Assembly (NCBI RefSeq): GCF_040954835.1
Contig: NC_090697.1
Span: forward strand, 4,290,501-4,354,500
Source of the DNA: Lepisosteus oculatus
Taxonomy: Eukaryota; Chordata; Actinopteri; Semionotiformes; Lepisosteidae
DNA length: 64,000 nt
Reading direction: 5' to 3'
The notes beneath the pieces were generated by a model that was not told the DNA's origin, searched no databases, and saw only the letters and a list, made by a program, of their open reading frames with translations. Made by a program: the position numbers and the translations under genes. This document shows positions 12,061 to 22,591 of the stretch, piece by piece; position 1 is the first letter of the stretch; each line of letters opens with the position of its first letter.

Positions 12061-13509
12061 GGTTTTAACATGCTTGTTCTAATATTATTAAGCTTATATT
12101 CTGTACTCATAAAAAGGTATGACGTTTTATCCTTTTCTTAGAATAAAAACAGTAGTTAGAACACATCTTGCTGTTATTTTAAAAAGTTAAATGTTATAGT
12201 GATTTAACATCACTTGATAGTGATGGTCTTTCTCACACCTGAAGAAGGCTTCACAGCCAAAATGTTGTTTTCTCTCTTCTCTTTTCAGCAGGGAGTAAAC
12301 CTGTTACTTGTTCATTTGCAGATTACACATGCTGACGCAGCTACCCACCTGAATCACTTGATAGTTATATTAATATGGAATCGTGTAACTAAGCAACTAA
12401 AATATCACAAGTGGACGTTTTGGCATTCGTTTCTTTTTTTAAAAAAACTTCTATTGTCCTTTGTAATGGTAATGAGCACTGTAATGTTGCGAGCTGCACC
12501 CAGGCGGTTCAAAGCACAATCAGTGCATTAATTTTGGTTTGTTTCTCATAGAGCCGAATGCATAAAAATAGCTTATTATTATTATTACTATTATAGCTTA
12601 TTGTGAACATGATGTGTCTCTTTCAGGTTTACACCCGAATTGAGAAAATCTATATTTTGTCTTAATCCAAATGTCAACAGCTAGTAATCAGCCAACAATT
12701 TAACTTGGAATGTAAAAAAAAAAGTTTAAACTGAGGGACATATAGTACACCGCCTGGAACTGAACCTTGTCCATCAGCGTCATTCAACAGGGAACCAGCT
12801 GAAAGAATTATTATACGTGACGGTTTTGTGTTTATGGATTTCTTCACGGAAATCTTTAAATTAATAGGGGGAGGGATTATTTCTTACAATTGCTAGTAAT
12901 CGGGGAATAGTTTATCAACACGATGGGGAAAAGATTTTTTTATTTTTAAAAAATGAAATAAAAAATAAGATACAATGACTTGTTCCTGCCTAACTCAAAC
13001 ATTGCATGACTGTAAAAGCTGTAAATAACTGGTTTAAATAGTTAAAAACTACTTTTTATGCGTGACAAACAGGTGATTTTTCATTCTCGTGATCAGTTTA
13101 GAATTTTTGTGTACGCTGTAAGATATTTACTTTTTAATTAAACGTTTGAAATACTTGGGTTTCATAAAAGTTGTTCTGATTTAATACCTCTTGATAGTAA
13201 TATTAATATGGAGTCGTGTAACTAAGGAGCTCAAATATCAGAAGGGGATATTTTGAACTGTACCGGGGTAAAGTTAGCTTGAAGTTTGAAAATGATTTTG
13301 GCACGTCTGTAGCGTTTTCACGAAACCTAGAGTTACGAAAACACTTGCTGTGTACATTGTGAATGTTTTCACAGCCTTCACTATGTCATTTTTACGCCAT
13401 TTTTTTTTACCATGAACGAATATTCTTACGTCCATATCTTTGCAAGGGAAACACAGAAAGCCAAACGCATTTTAAAGACCTCGACATGTGAAAATTGTCA
13501 CAGCCTCTA
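12061..13509. other. Intergenic AT-rich sequence
   Basis: No gene. At 12235-12310 the phrase CACCTGAAGAAGGCTTCACA followed by CAGCAGGGAGTAAACCTGTT is a repeat fragment related to the centre of the fold-back element at 52680-52735 and more distantly to 35435-35500. Confidence 0.35.
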
Positions 13510-14064
13510 CAGATGCAGCCATTCAAAGTGCGCGGTACAGACACCGGAGTACCGGAGGTAATTGGCTACGGCGTCGTGCATCGTGACGCGCGATGACGAA
13601 AAATACCGCGGTACGTGATTGGTTGACCGACAGGGGCACTCGTGGTCCGTTGGTCTTTCGTAGAAAGACTTACTGTAAACGTCTTTACTGTGCCCGTTGT
13701 AGATATTGAATTTTACCACTGAAGGGAAATCTTAGTAGCTGAGCATAAAAAGAATAGGAGCATACTGTAACGCGTGTGAAGGCCATAAACGATATTAATT
13801 TTGGAACATAAACATACAGTATATAGCTGGTCTTGGTACTTTAAAGAAAAAAATACACACCAGTATTCCATTTCTCCCTAAACATTGTAAGCTTCGAAGT
13901 CTTTAACGTGATACCGGAGTCAACAAGCATACTTTTAGAATTTGATTAAAAGGGAATATAATATGGAATCGCGTATCTCAAGAATTTAATAACGGTATGA
14001 TTATATCCGTGTACTGCGGCAGGGCTGTGTAGGGCTGTTTCGCCTGCCTGTTCATGTGAGCTGT

Positions 14065-14142
14065 CTTGTAGCCTACTGGTCTAGGTGCGTGACTACCAAC
14101 TGACAGGTTGTGTGTTCGAATCCAGCTGGTGCTGGACTTTTC
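14065..14142 (+). ncRNA. tRNA-like module inside fold-back element
   Basis: TAGCCTACTGGTCTAGG fits a tRNA A box and GTTCGAATCC at about 14114 fits a B box, spaced about 40 bases, followed by a TTTT run at 14138. It sits about 130 bases after GGGAATATAATATGGAATCG, a phrase that also precedes tRNA-like modules at 51717 and, inverted, at 50610. The cloverleaf stems pair poorly, so it is a tRNA-derived or promoter module rather than a working tRNA gene. Confidence 0.5.
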
Positions 14143-14265
14143 ATTTTTATTTATTTATTTTTTAATCGCGTAACATAAACATATTACCGTATGCAAACTG
14201 TACTGTATACAGTATGTATATGTATATTTAATGTCTTAACTGTGCCCGTTTAATTGAATTTAAAA

Positions 14266-14590
14266 AAATTATTTAACACGAACATTAAGCTGTTTACATC
14301 TTCCGCCTGAGAACAGTCACCCGTTGCTACCCAATGCAGAAACACAGCCACTAACTAGCAAAGAGAGGACATTAGCTACCCAATATGATAAAGAAATAAA
14401 TGATTATTTTGTTTATTTCTTTTGCACATTTATTTGAACATTTCCATCGATTGTACAAGCACTTGGAAACTGTCCAATCCCTAGTTCATCAGGCATTTTA
14501 CCGGTCTGGCGCCGGTCTGTCTTCCAGGATATAATGCCAGCGAACTCTTGTTTTTATGTCCACTATAACAGACAATCTCCTTTGCTTTTA
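14266..14590 (+). repeat. Fold-back element internal segment, copy 1
   Basis: This segment matches 25670-25980 almost base for base, including CCGTTGCTACCCAA, ACACAGCCACTAACTAGCAA and CCGGTCTGGCGCCGGTCTGT. It links the element at 13510 with the partial element starting at 25200. Confidence 0.8.
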
Positions 14591-15060
14591 ACCGAGCGTT
14601 TAATAATTTCCTAAAATGAAAATGATTTACTTTATTTCCCTCACGGGATCAATAAAAGTATCTATCATCTGTCTAAACTATGGGACAGAATTCTGGGGTC
14701 TCCCCATACCAGAGATTATGGTAGGGCTTCAGAATGGTGATTGGCTGACACCATCTGACACCCCTCTGATTGGAGAAAAAAGACGTGCTGGTTTGCTATA
14801 CATACTGTACCAGGAAGAGGATTTCTTTCTATTCAAAACGTGTATTTTAAAAGTTTAAGAAGTAAAAACCTTACAGCGTACACAGATTTCTAAACTGATC
14901 AGGATCGTTATCTTTGTCTTATGCATAATAATGTTCACCGCTCTGTCCAGCAAATTAATAATAAACTTTATTTTATATAGCGTTTTAAACGAATAAGTAA
15001 TTAGATTGCTCATAAACCTAATCACTTGCTTTTTCTTTTTATTTAGGCTCAGATTTCAAC

Positions 15061-15450
15061 TATAGATCGTATTATTAATAACCATAATAACAACCAACCA
15101 ACAAAAACAACCATATAAACATAATACCAACCAAAAACATAGATAACAACCACAATACAAAATCAAATAATCAAACCATTTTACTCTCGCAAAGTCCTCC
15201 AATTATCATAATCCCGCCCCTTATGCAAAACCAAACCTTCCTCCCATCCTAGTTTATCCTGTTTATCATAAACAAAATCCACCTCAATTTTCAACATAAA
15301 GCATTACACAAAATCAATACCTCAACACTCCATAATCAACAACGATAATTCACAAACAGCCAGAACATGTAACTACACATTCCCAAACAGACCTAATTTC
15401 CATAGCCCAGCCCCTTATGCAAAACCAACATCCCTCCCCTGTTCTCTCTC
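15061..15450 (+). repeat. G-depleted strand-asymmetric tract with a 193-bp repeat
   Basis: The plus strand has only about 18 G in the 360 bases 15061-15420 by hand count. The phrase GCCCCTTATGCAAAACCAA occurs at about 15215 and again at about 15408, roughly 193 bases apart, both flanked by similar C-rich sequence. No coding frame is evident. The tract ends where the LINE coding segment begins. Confidence 0.7.
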
Positions 15451-15460
15451 TCCCCTGGCG

Positions 15461-16456
15461 GTGGACTACAGTTCAGCATTTAATTCCATCATACCCTGTC
15501 AACTGGTGACAAAGCTCAGGGGATTAGGTCTGTGCAACTCTGTCTGCAACTGGCTGCTGGACTTTCTTATCGAGAGACCACAGGTGGTGCGGATAGGCAA
15601 TAAAACATCAACACCACTCACCCTGAGCATTGGAACCCCACAAGGCTGCTGTCTGAGTCCAAGGTTGTACTCCCTATTTACTCACGACTGCACAGCAAGA
15701 CACAGCAATAACCGCATCATCAAGTTTGTCGATGACACCACTATAATAGGACTGATCAGTGATGATGACGAGTCCACTTACAGGGATGAAGTTGTACAGC
15801 TGCTTAGGTGGTGTCATAGCAATAACCTGGACTTGAACATAAAGAAAACGAAAGAGCTAATAGTGGACTTTCGGAGACAGAGGCCACACACTCACAGCCC
15901 ACTCAGTATTGATGGAACGGAAGTGGAAACAGTCACCAGCTTTAAGTTTTTGGGAATTCACATCTCTAAAGATCTAACCTGGACTGTGAACACTGACTCT
16001 ATCATGAAGAAGGCTCAGCAGCGCCTTTATTTCTTGAGGTGCCTCAAGCGATGGGGGATGCCAATACATGTGTTGGTGAACTTCTACCGCTGCGCCATCG
16101 AGAGCGTCCTCACCAACGGGATCACCGTGTGGTATGGCAACACCTCTTCGCGAGAAAGAAAGGCACTGCAGAGAATGGTCAATATGGCCCAGAAGATCAT
16201 CGGCTGCGGTCTCACCGAGATTAAACAGCTCTATGAGGACCGCTGCCGTGGTAGAATTCTGGCCATCACAGAGGACAGTCACCACCCAGGGCATGAGCTC
16301 TTCACCCCACTGCCCTCAGACAAGAGATATAAGAGCATACGGACACTTACCACTAGATTCTTCAATAGCTTCTATCCACAAGCAGTGAGACTGGCGAACA
16401 CATTTAGCCATCCCCCTCGGACCACACCTACACCATCACCATCTACCTCATTGTAA
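15461..16456 (+). pseudogene. LINE reverse transcriptase fragment (Rex1-like)
   Basis: An open frame of 331 codons covers the reverse transcriptase and C-terminal part of a non-LTR retrotransposon. Motif A is [11 protein letters not shown] at residues 2-12, with the catalytic aspartate at residue 2. The primer-grip region [15 protein letters not shown] is near 60-75, and the catalytic FVDD lies near 88-91 in place of the usual FADD. The C-terminal domain includes RGRILA and [14 protein letters not shown]. The frame is open throughout, so the insertion is fairly young, but it lacks the N-terminal fingers and endonuclease and cannot transpose alone. The YSSAFN motif suits Rex1/Babar elements; the name is inferred. 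Confidence 0.85.
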
Positions 16457-16570
16457 TTTATTTATTATACGTCTCCAGTCATTGTTTACACGTCTGTATT
16501 GTTTACATTCAAACTGTCTGCATGTTTACTTGCACATTGTCTATTGTTTGTTTGTACATTGTCTTGATGC

Positions 16571-18017
16571 TGTAGTGATTCATAGCCGTTCAGGGACGCC
16601 AAATATGTAACGTTGCCATAGCCAAAATGTAATGTAGTGGCTCTCTGAAGGCACCAGTTCTGTAAGGTTTGTGCATTTACTGAGACAATTATTAATTGTA
16701 GCAGTAAATCACAAAGTTGATTCTTTTGATGGCTTTAGAGTCCAACCATGCGACATAACTCAAACAACGCACACACACAGGTACTAATACACGAGGATAC
16801 ATTTATTAATACATAGAATATGCCTTAAACTAACAGATCTTATCGAGAGGGTTATCAGAATACAAAAGATATATATTCAATCAGTTACGAAGTGTTACAC
16901 ATATCAAGAGGACATACGTTCAGTATATCATTCATTAAGACCGTTTCGTAAATGAACTTAGTTATAACTTCTACATTAGATACTCAAACAAGTACATAAC
17001 TCTTAGGAATTAAATTGATATCAACTGGTTGGGATAACAATTGAATTCTGGAGCTGTAATGCATTGAAGTTGAATACTCATCCAATCTCTGGGGATTCAG
17101 ATCTCCTGCGGGCACAAAGAAACAGTTGCAGGCTGTTGCTGTCCAATCCGCGCTCTCTGGCTCGGTGCCAGGCTGTGCTGTGCGGCTTGCGACGGTGTGT
17201 TGCTGATGCTCACTGGCCTGCTAGTTAAGTTTGTGCACAGGAGAAAAGATGACTGTGGGTCCCAGCAAGTCAGGAAGAGGACCAGTTCATTTATGATGAA
17301 GAGCTAGTTCTGAATAGTGATTCAGCTGTCCACAGTTCCGACCTGTTCACGAGGCCTGCTGCTGGTTACTCTCTGGCAACCTCCACTCTAGACTCTTAGA
17401 ACAAAGGAAAGTTCTGGCACTCGGACACACTGGCCGTTCCGTGGTTGTCCGGGCTGAGTCTCAGGATGGTCAGGAGGCGCGCTGCGAGAATGTCCTGCCC
17501 TTGGGAGCCTTCTGCTCCTGGGCCGTCCTGCCCTGGAATTCTCCTTTGAATTCCCTTTAGAACAGTCCACAGAATCCTCTCCAGAATCCCTTCTGAATCT
17601 TGTTGAATCTCTGTGTTGCCTGTTTTTACCTGGAGGAACTTCAGCTCATTGATTGGCTGAAAGTTCCATGGGCATCAGAGTCCCACGTGGGTTACTCGGC
17701 CCTACCAGTCCCTGATTGGTTGATCAAGGTGAGATATGAGTCACTTACTCCTGACACTTAGGAATGCAATCCAGATGTCCAACTCGCACTCCCTAGACAG
17801 ATAGGCGCCAATGGAGGACCATTGATCATGATAGCCAGGCTTAGCTAAGTGCATCCCCCTTTGGGAGCTGGTTTCTTATCACAAGAAAACATCTTAAATC
17901 AGCTTGCATGAATTCTTTCTCTGTGGCTGCACCACAGAGATGAACAGAGAAATTAGGCCTCATTTGGGAAGCTCAGAAACGCTTAATTCTGCATTATTAT
18001 TAAGCCTCGCCGCTACA
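16571..18017. mobile_element. Solo-LTR-like insertion with 4-bp target duplication
   Basis: The insert starts TGTAGTG and ends CGCTACA, an imperfect inverted repeat with TG...CA ends. It is flanked on both sides by ATGC (16567-16570 and 18018-18021). Removing it restores the typical LINE 3' untranslated region. A reverse-strand fragment related to its part at 16920-17110 lies at about 43085-43270. No coding frame, primer-binding site or second LTR was seen, so a solo LTR is the best reading. At 1447 bp it is long for one. Confidence 0.72.
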
Positions 18018-18399
18018 ATGCACTGTTTGCACTTTGTTTTGTTTTTTACACTTGTTTTATAATCGAGAGACTTTCTGTAAGTAAGAATTCCATTGTACCA
18101 GTACCAGTTACATATGGCAATAAAGTTCAAGTTCAAGTTCAAGTAATTGTTTTTATTTTCAAATAAATTTTAGCAAAGTCATGTATTTTAAAAATCTTAA
18201 GATTTTTATATTTATGTCTTTATTTAGTGGTTTCATTAGTGACAAAGGCTAAACTTTCTTGGAAAAATGTCTTTTATGTAAACCATGTTTGCTATTAATT
18301 CATTCAGGGCTAAAATATGTTCATTGTCTTCTAATGAAAGAAGGGTTCCTTTTGCCATAGTCGGGAGCCTAGCCTTTAACTAGTAAGTACTGTACTTAC

Positions 18400-18720
18400 T
18401 GGGTTTTTGAGGGGGGGGGGGAGGTGTCTTTCGCTGGAAATCTCGCCTCCTACTTTGAAAATACCCGTGAAACCGGTTCAATTTATCATAGCCAGCACTC
18501 CTGCAGAGAGGGGGGGTTGTACTTGCAGTGTAAACAGTACACGCGTTATGCTCTTCGTTAATGTCTGTGAAGTTTTATTTAATCTCTGAGCCATACTGAT
18601 TCTTCTGGAAGCCAGTTTCCGCCAGGGAGTAAAAAAAAAAAACACACTATGGTATTCTCTCCAATGCAGTGCAGTTAAAAACATACCTCTGATGCTGCTC
18701 CTAAATGAATATCGTTTATG
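18400..18720. repeat. Rearranged fold-back interior with local inversion
   Basis: GGAGGTGTCTTTCGCTGGAA at about 18420 matches 28815 in the same direction. The following GTGAAACCGGTT to GGGGGTTGTAC at 18467-18522 matches 28850-28915 in the opposite direction. The two halves have therefore been inverted relative to each other. A run of at least nine G lies at 18411. Confidence 0.65.
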
Positions 18721-18757
18721 ACCATCAGAAGCTTTATGCTCCTTTTCTTTTTTCCAG

Positions 18758-18900
18758 TGGATTGAACACGGAGAGGCATTTCATGATGTACTTTTCACTG
18801 ATGAAACAACAGTGGCTCTGGAACAGTTTTCAACCAAGTCGTTTTATAAAAAGGGGAGATATGTACACGTTACTGAAGCTAAAAGTTTAGCCTTTGTCAC
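18758..18900 (+). pseudogene. DDE transposase remnant (IS630-Tc1-mariner type)
   Basis: In frame from 18758 the peptide WIEHGEAFHDVLFTDETTVA, then LEQFSTKSFYKKGR, resembles the stretch of Tc1-type DDE transposases around the second catalytic aspartate (FTDE). It is directly preceded by a pyrimidine tract ending in CAG (CCTTTTCTTTTTTCCAG), which looks like a splice acceptor. After about 45 residues the frame enters repeat sequence found elsewhere (compare 18200-18290, inverted). It fits the TA target duplication of the surrounding element and could derive from its autonomous relative. Confidence 0.55.
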
Positions 18901-19399
18901 TAATGTAACCACTAAATAAAGACATATAGAAATCGCTACGTTACAGACTGTATATGGCTGGTATTGGTAGTTTAAAGAAAAAATACACACCAGTATTCCA
19001 CTTTCTCCCTAAACATTTTAAGCATCAGAGTCTTACATGTGGTTATTTCGGAAACGTTTGTACGTGCTCCTTCTGACCATGTTACTATTTACCGTTACTG
19101 ACCATATTAAGTTTAAGTGCCTGTCTGCACTTTTCCTGTCCGTGGGGGGTGGACCGTCTTTCATTAGAAGGTTAGTCTGTTCTACTCTGAGAATGTAGAA
19201 GGGGTGGAAAGTGCCCGCGGTCATTTAATTAGTATTAAAATTCACACTGATTCCCTTGTGAAGATACGGACATAGGAATATTCGTGCGTGGTCAAAAAAT
19301 TGGCATAAAAACAACAAAGTGAAGGCTGTGAAAACATTCACAATGTACTTTATACACAAAGCAAATATACCACCCCCCCTCTCTCAATTCAATTCAAGC

Positions 19400-19950
19400 T
19401 GCTTTATTAGCATGACAGATGGGTACAATCAGTGTAGGGTATTTACTTTGATCGAGATGCCACTTTTAAAGGTGATATATAAAATCAAGGCTTTAACTTG
19501 CTTTAACTCCGCAAGTCTGAGTTCTTGTGTCTGTCCTATCCGAACCCGAAAGTATTACAATATGTATCTTTATAGCAGGTGGTGTACAGCTTTTTAGTAT
19601 AGATTACACTTTTCTAAAATGTATTTAAAAAATAAAAACGATTACAATCTAATCTTTGCATGTTTGATCCCAAAATAAATCTAAACGGGGAGAAAGCTAT
19701 GCTGAAAGTTTATTAAGATACTTAGAAGACAATTTACGTTGTATTTGTCTGATTGTGAATCAAAAAACACATATATTTAAACCCGCATTTGCGATTTAAA
19801 TCAAAATGTTATTTAAATCAATATAAATGTTTATATTGTAACGCCTAGGTGACTATTCATTGTTATTAAAATGACTTAAATTCGATCATGTTGTGATATT
19901 TAGAAATATAAATTTGTTTGGTGCGAGTGAGGTTTTATTTAATCTCTGAC
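19400..19950 (+). repeat. Fold-back interior segment, inverted relative to 51843-52400
   Basis: Blocks such as GTGTAGGGTATTTACTTTG, CTAATCTTTGCATGTTTGAT and AAGTTTATTAAGATACTTAG recur as reverse complement at 51843-52400 and in the same direction at 53268-53560 and 60180-60410. This ties four loci to one element family. Confidence 0.78.
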
Positions 19951-19951
19951 T

Positions 19952-20407
19952 CAGTGGTGGCCTGGCACGGTGAGGTGCGCTGACAGCTGTGTGGTGTGAC
20001 GCAGTGGTGGCCTGGCACGGTGAAGTGCGCTGGCAGCTGTGTGGTGTGACGCAGTGGTGGTCGGGCACGGTGAGGTGCGCTGGCAGCTGTGTGATGCAGT
20101 GGTGGCCGGGCACGGTGAGGTGCGCTGACAGGTGGGTGATGCAGTGGTGGCCGGGCACAGTGAGGTGCGCTGGCAGCTAGGTGATGCAGTGGTGGCCTGG
20201 CACGGTGAGGTGCGCTGACAGCTGTGTGGTGTGACGCAGTGGTGGCCTGGCACGGTGAGGTGCGCTGGCAGCTGTGTGGTGTGACGCAGTGGTGGCCTGG
20301 CACGGTGAGGTGCGCTGGCAGCTGTGTGATGCAGTGGTGGTCAGGTATGTAGAGGTGCACTGGCAGCTGTGTGTTGTGACGCAGTGGTGGCCTGGCACGG
20401 TGAGGTG
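19952..20407 (+). repeat. Minisatellite of 50/45-bp units
   Basis: The unit begins CAGTGGTGGCCTGGCACGGT. Starts at 19952, 20002, 20052, 20097, 20142, 20187, 20237, 20287, 20332 and 20382 give nine full units of 50 or 45 bp and a partial tenth. The 45-bp form has TGATGCAG where the longer form has TGGTGTGACGCAG. Reading frames stay open on both strands only because of the repetition and should not be taken as proteins. Confidence 0.95.
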
Positions 20408-21310
20408 ACTAACAACTGTGCCATCCTACTCCTTAGTTAATACATTTTATTATTCATAAACAGTTAACATTGTTAGCAAAATATTTTGAATTATATTTAA
20501 CCCTATTTTTTCTTTAGTTTTGTATTTAACTTATTATATGATAGTCAGACTTAATGTATATTTGAACAATGAAAATATATTTTTACAAGATTTTACATTA
20601 AGGACTAAAAATTAATATGGTTAATAATAGTAAACTGTAACATGCTGTAACAAGATCGGTTAAACTGCGAAGAAAATGCTTTCAGAGAAAATGTTTCAGG
20701 TGTGAAGAACATAGATCTCCAATGCAATTTCAACCAAACCTGTTCCCACACACCCTGCCCCCACTACCATTAGAATATACACAAACATTTTAGCGTTTCA
20801 TTCTGAGCAGAAGACCCTCACACCTGAAGAGTGCTGGCTGTGACGAATTAAACCGGTTTTACAGGTTTCAATCACAGACCATGTGACATGGGACTCAGTA
20901 AACTAACACACAGCGCCACTGGATTTGATAATACCTAACCAAAATCCGCAATATGGAAACAGAACCTGTGTAATTGTTGATAGATGATGTACTCGTAACA
21001 TTTTTTCAAGACGAACTACAACATTTAAAAAATGACTTGTATGTACTTGATATCTCTAATCAATCCACGGGTCCCAGCACAAAACGAAACTAAAACACAT
21101 ACCGTTTCGCGCTTCTTATTAGTTGCTCAAAAGTAATTTGACCGTATGAAATGCATACTATAAACCTAGAAACATATACGTGAGCAGTACTTAAGCACTG
21201 TAGTATCGGTGTTAAGACATACCTCTCAAATGCTGTAAATCAAGTTAAAAATATCTCAAGACCGATTGTGGTCATAATGAAACCATGTTTCGTGTATGTT
21301 TTCTTTTTCA
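20404..21310 (+). repeat. Fold-back interior segment, near-identical to 28112-29815
   Basis: From CTAACAACTGTGCCATCCTA to CATGTTTCGTGTATGTTTTC this stretch matches the later one almost base for base. Three segments are missing here relative to that copy (its 28500-28768, about 28805-28880 and 28982-29446). A minus-strand tRNA-like module lies at about 20865-20940. Confidence 0.88.
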
Positions 21311-21844
21311 TCTTGAAAAAACTCATTTCTAAATACCTTTTTCACTGTTAACATCTTGCAGCAACTCTGCCACAAAATATACACTCTGACAGTTCATCCT
21401 GCTACCAACATTAAATAAAACAAATCTTAAGATTTCTATATTTATGTCTTTATTTAGTGGTTTCATTAGTGACAAAGGCTAAACTTTCTTGGAAAAATGT
21501 ATTTTATGTGCTGCGGATAAAACTGACTTGCTTTAACAAAATATGTTTACAAATCCTTTCACCTGGCATTTTCGTAGTTAGAAATTATGGAACGCTCTGT
21601 TAAAAGCAAGGGAGTTTTTATGTCCGTTGCAGTTCTTTTGCAACATGAATATAATTATATCGTTATTAATTTCTTGAGATACGCGATTCCATATTATATT
21701 CCCTTTTAATCAAATTCTAAAAGTAGTTTTTACAAGGCGACGCCGGATAGTTAGTCACGTGACACACGTGAACTGCGTGATACCCCGGTGGGCGTGTCGC
21801 GGTATGCCGCGAAATACCTCACCCATTTTGAATGGCTGCATCTG

Positions 21845-22234
21845 TACATAAAACTATCAGTGAGCTAATTCTCTTTTTGTAAACCTCAGGTGTTTCATTG
21901 ATGAATAATTATGCACTAACTGGAACAGTCTTTGGCCAGTGAATCACAACAACAAAGTACTGTATGCCACGGTATAGTGAAGCAGCCCCTGTAACATGCT
22001 TTAACACACATCCTAAATGGATACATCTGTGAGTTCACATTTTTCTGAATTATTAATTACTGTAAACATGAATGTAGAAGGTAATTTTAAGTAATTTTGT
22101 TTAAAAAACCTGTAATGATCAAACTGAAATGTTATTCATCACCACAATGAATAACTGTAGGGAAAATAAACACTTAAAGTTAAAGATTTCAATGCTTATT
22201 AACCTTATTGTTATAAATCTTTTTTGGACTGACT
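21845..22234. other. Intergenic sequence before the second TAAR
   Basis: AT-rich DNA with no recognised gene. A short phrase near 21925 (CTTTGGCCAGTGAATCA) recurs inverted near 24245. Confidence 0.35.
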
Positions 22235-22591
22235 TTTCAGGACTATTAATGAAGACTTTACAACAATACCTGTAACTCAGGATTATAGTAAAGAAGAGTA
22301 GCAGATGTGATGAGGTCTAATGAGATCCCTAGGCTCTTCACAAATCCCCAATTTAACCAAATCAAATACATTCATAAACACACACAAGCACAGAAGCAGG
22401 AGGAGCTCAGAGAAACAAGTTATAAAACCAAGGAGAAGCAAAGAGGAGAGTTGCAATACTTGAATCTTTGAATCTTTAAATGGCCTTTTTAAGTAAGACT
22501 ATTGCATTTTTAAGGGTACAGAGTGGAATTTTGAATTCCTCATCTCAATTTCAAAATCAGTTTTTGGATTAATAATTTTCTTTCTGGGACA
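22235..22591 (+). promoter_or_regulatory. Conserved upstream block of TAAR gene 2
   Basis: This block aligns with 38655-39004 upstream of the paralogue at 39005. Shared phrases include ACACAAGCACAGAAGCAGGA, ACCAAGGAGAAGC and GGTACAGAGTGGAATT. TTATAAAACC at about 22422 is a TATA-box candidate and aligns with TTTAAAAACC in the paralogue. GATCCCTAGGCTC at about 22325 is a weak match to an Olf1/EBF site; the paralogue has a changed base there. Confidence 0.6.

Larger units (their letters stand above)
15440..18145 (+). mobile_element. 5'-truncated Rex1/Babar-like LINE, interrupted
   Basis: The LINE contains the reverse transcriptase frame at 15461-16456, then a 3' untranslated region running to GGCAATAAAGTTCAAG and repeated TTCAAG units that end near 18143. 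The 3' region is split: it breaks off at 16570 and resumes at 18018 with GCACTGTTTGCACTTTG. The intervening 1447 bp are a solo-LTR-like insertion. The endonuclease half of the LINE is absent, as in most 5'-truncated copies. Confidence 0.8.
13510..21844. mobile_element. Large TA-flanked fold-back element, nested and decayed
   Basis: The left terminus CAGATGCAGCCATTCAAA follows TA at 13508-13509 and an inverted terminus, TTTGAATGGCTGCATCTG, ends at 21844 before TA at 21845. The left 450 bases match those at 51120; the right 120 bases match those ending at 54457. Inside are a tRNA-like module (14065-14140), a Rex1-like LINE with a solo-LTR-like insertion (15440-18145), a DDE transposase remnant (18758-18900), a minisatellite (19952-20407) and inverted copies of sequence also present at 51840-53560. 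That the two termini belong to one insertion is inferred from the same end pairing at 51120-54457. Confidence 0.62.

Noticed and set aside
15974-16294. Minus-strand and alternate-frame proteins in the LINE
   Set aside because: They overlap the clear reverse transcriptase frame on the plus strand and are shadows.
19886-20398. Several long overlapping open frames on both strands
   Set aside because: They lie wholly in the minisatellite, whose 50- and 45-bp units keep frames open by repetition. No start, domain or conservation argument supports a protein.
19952-20407. CRISPR-like array of regular repeats
   Set aside because: Units are contiguous with no unique spacers and the context is vertebrate DNA; it is a minisatellite.
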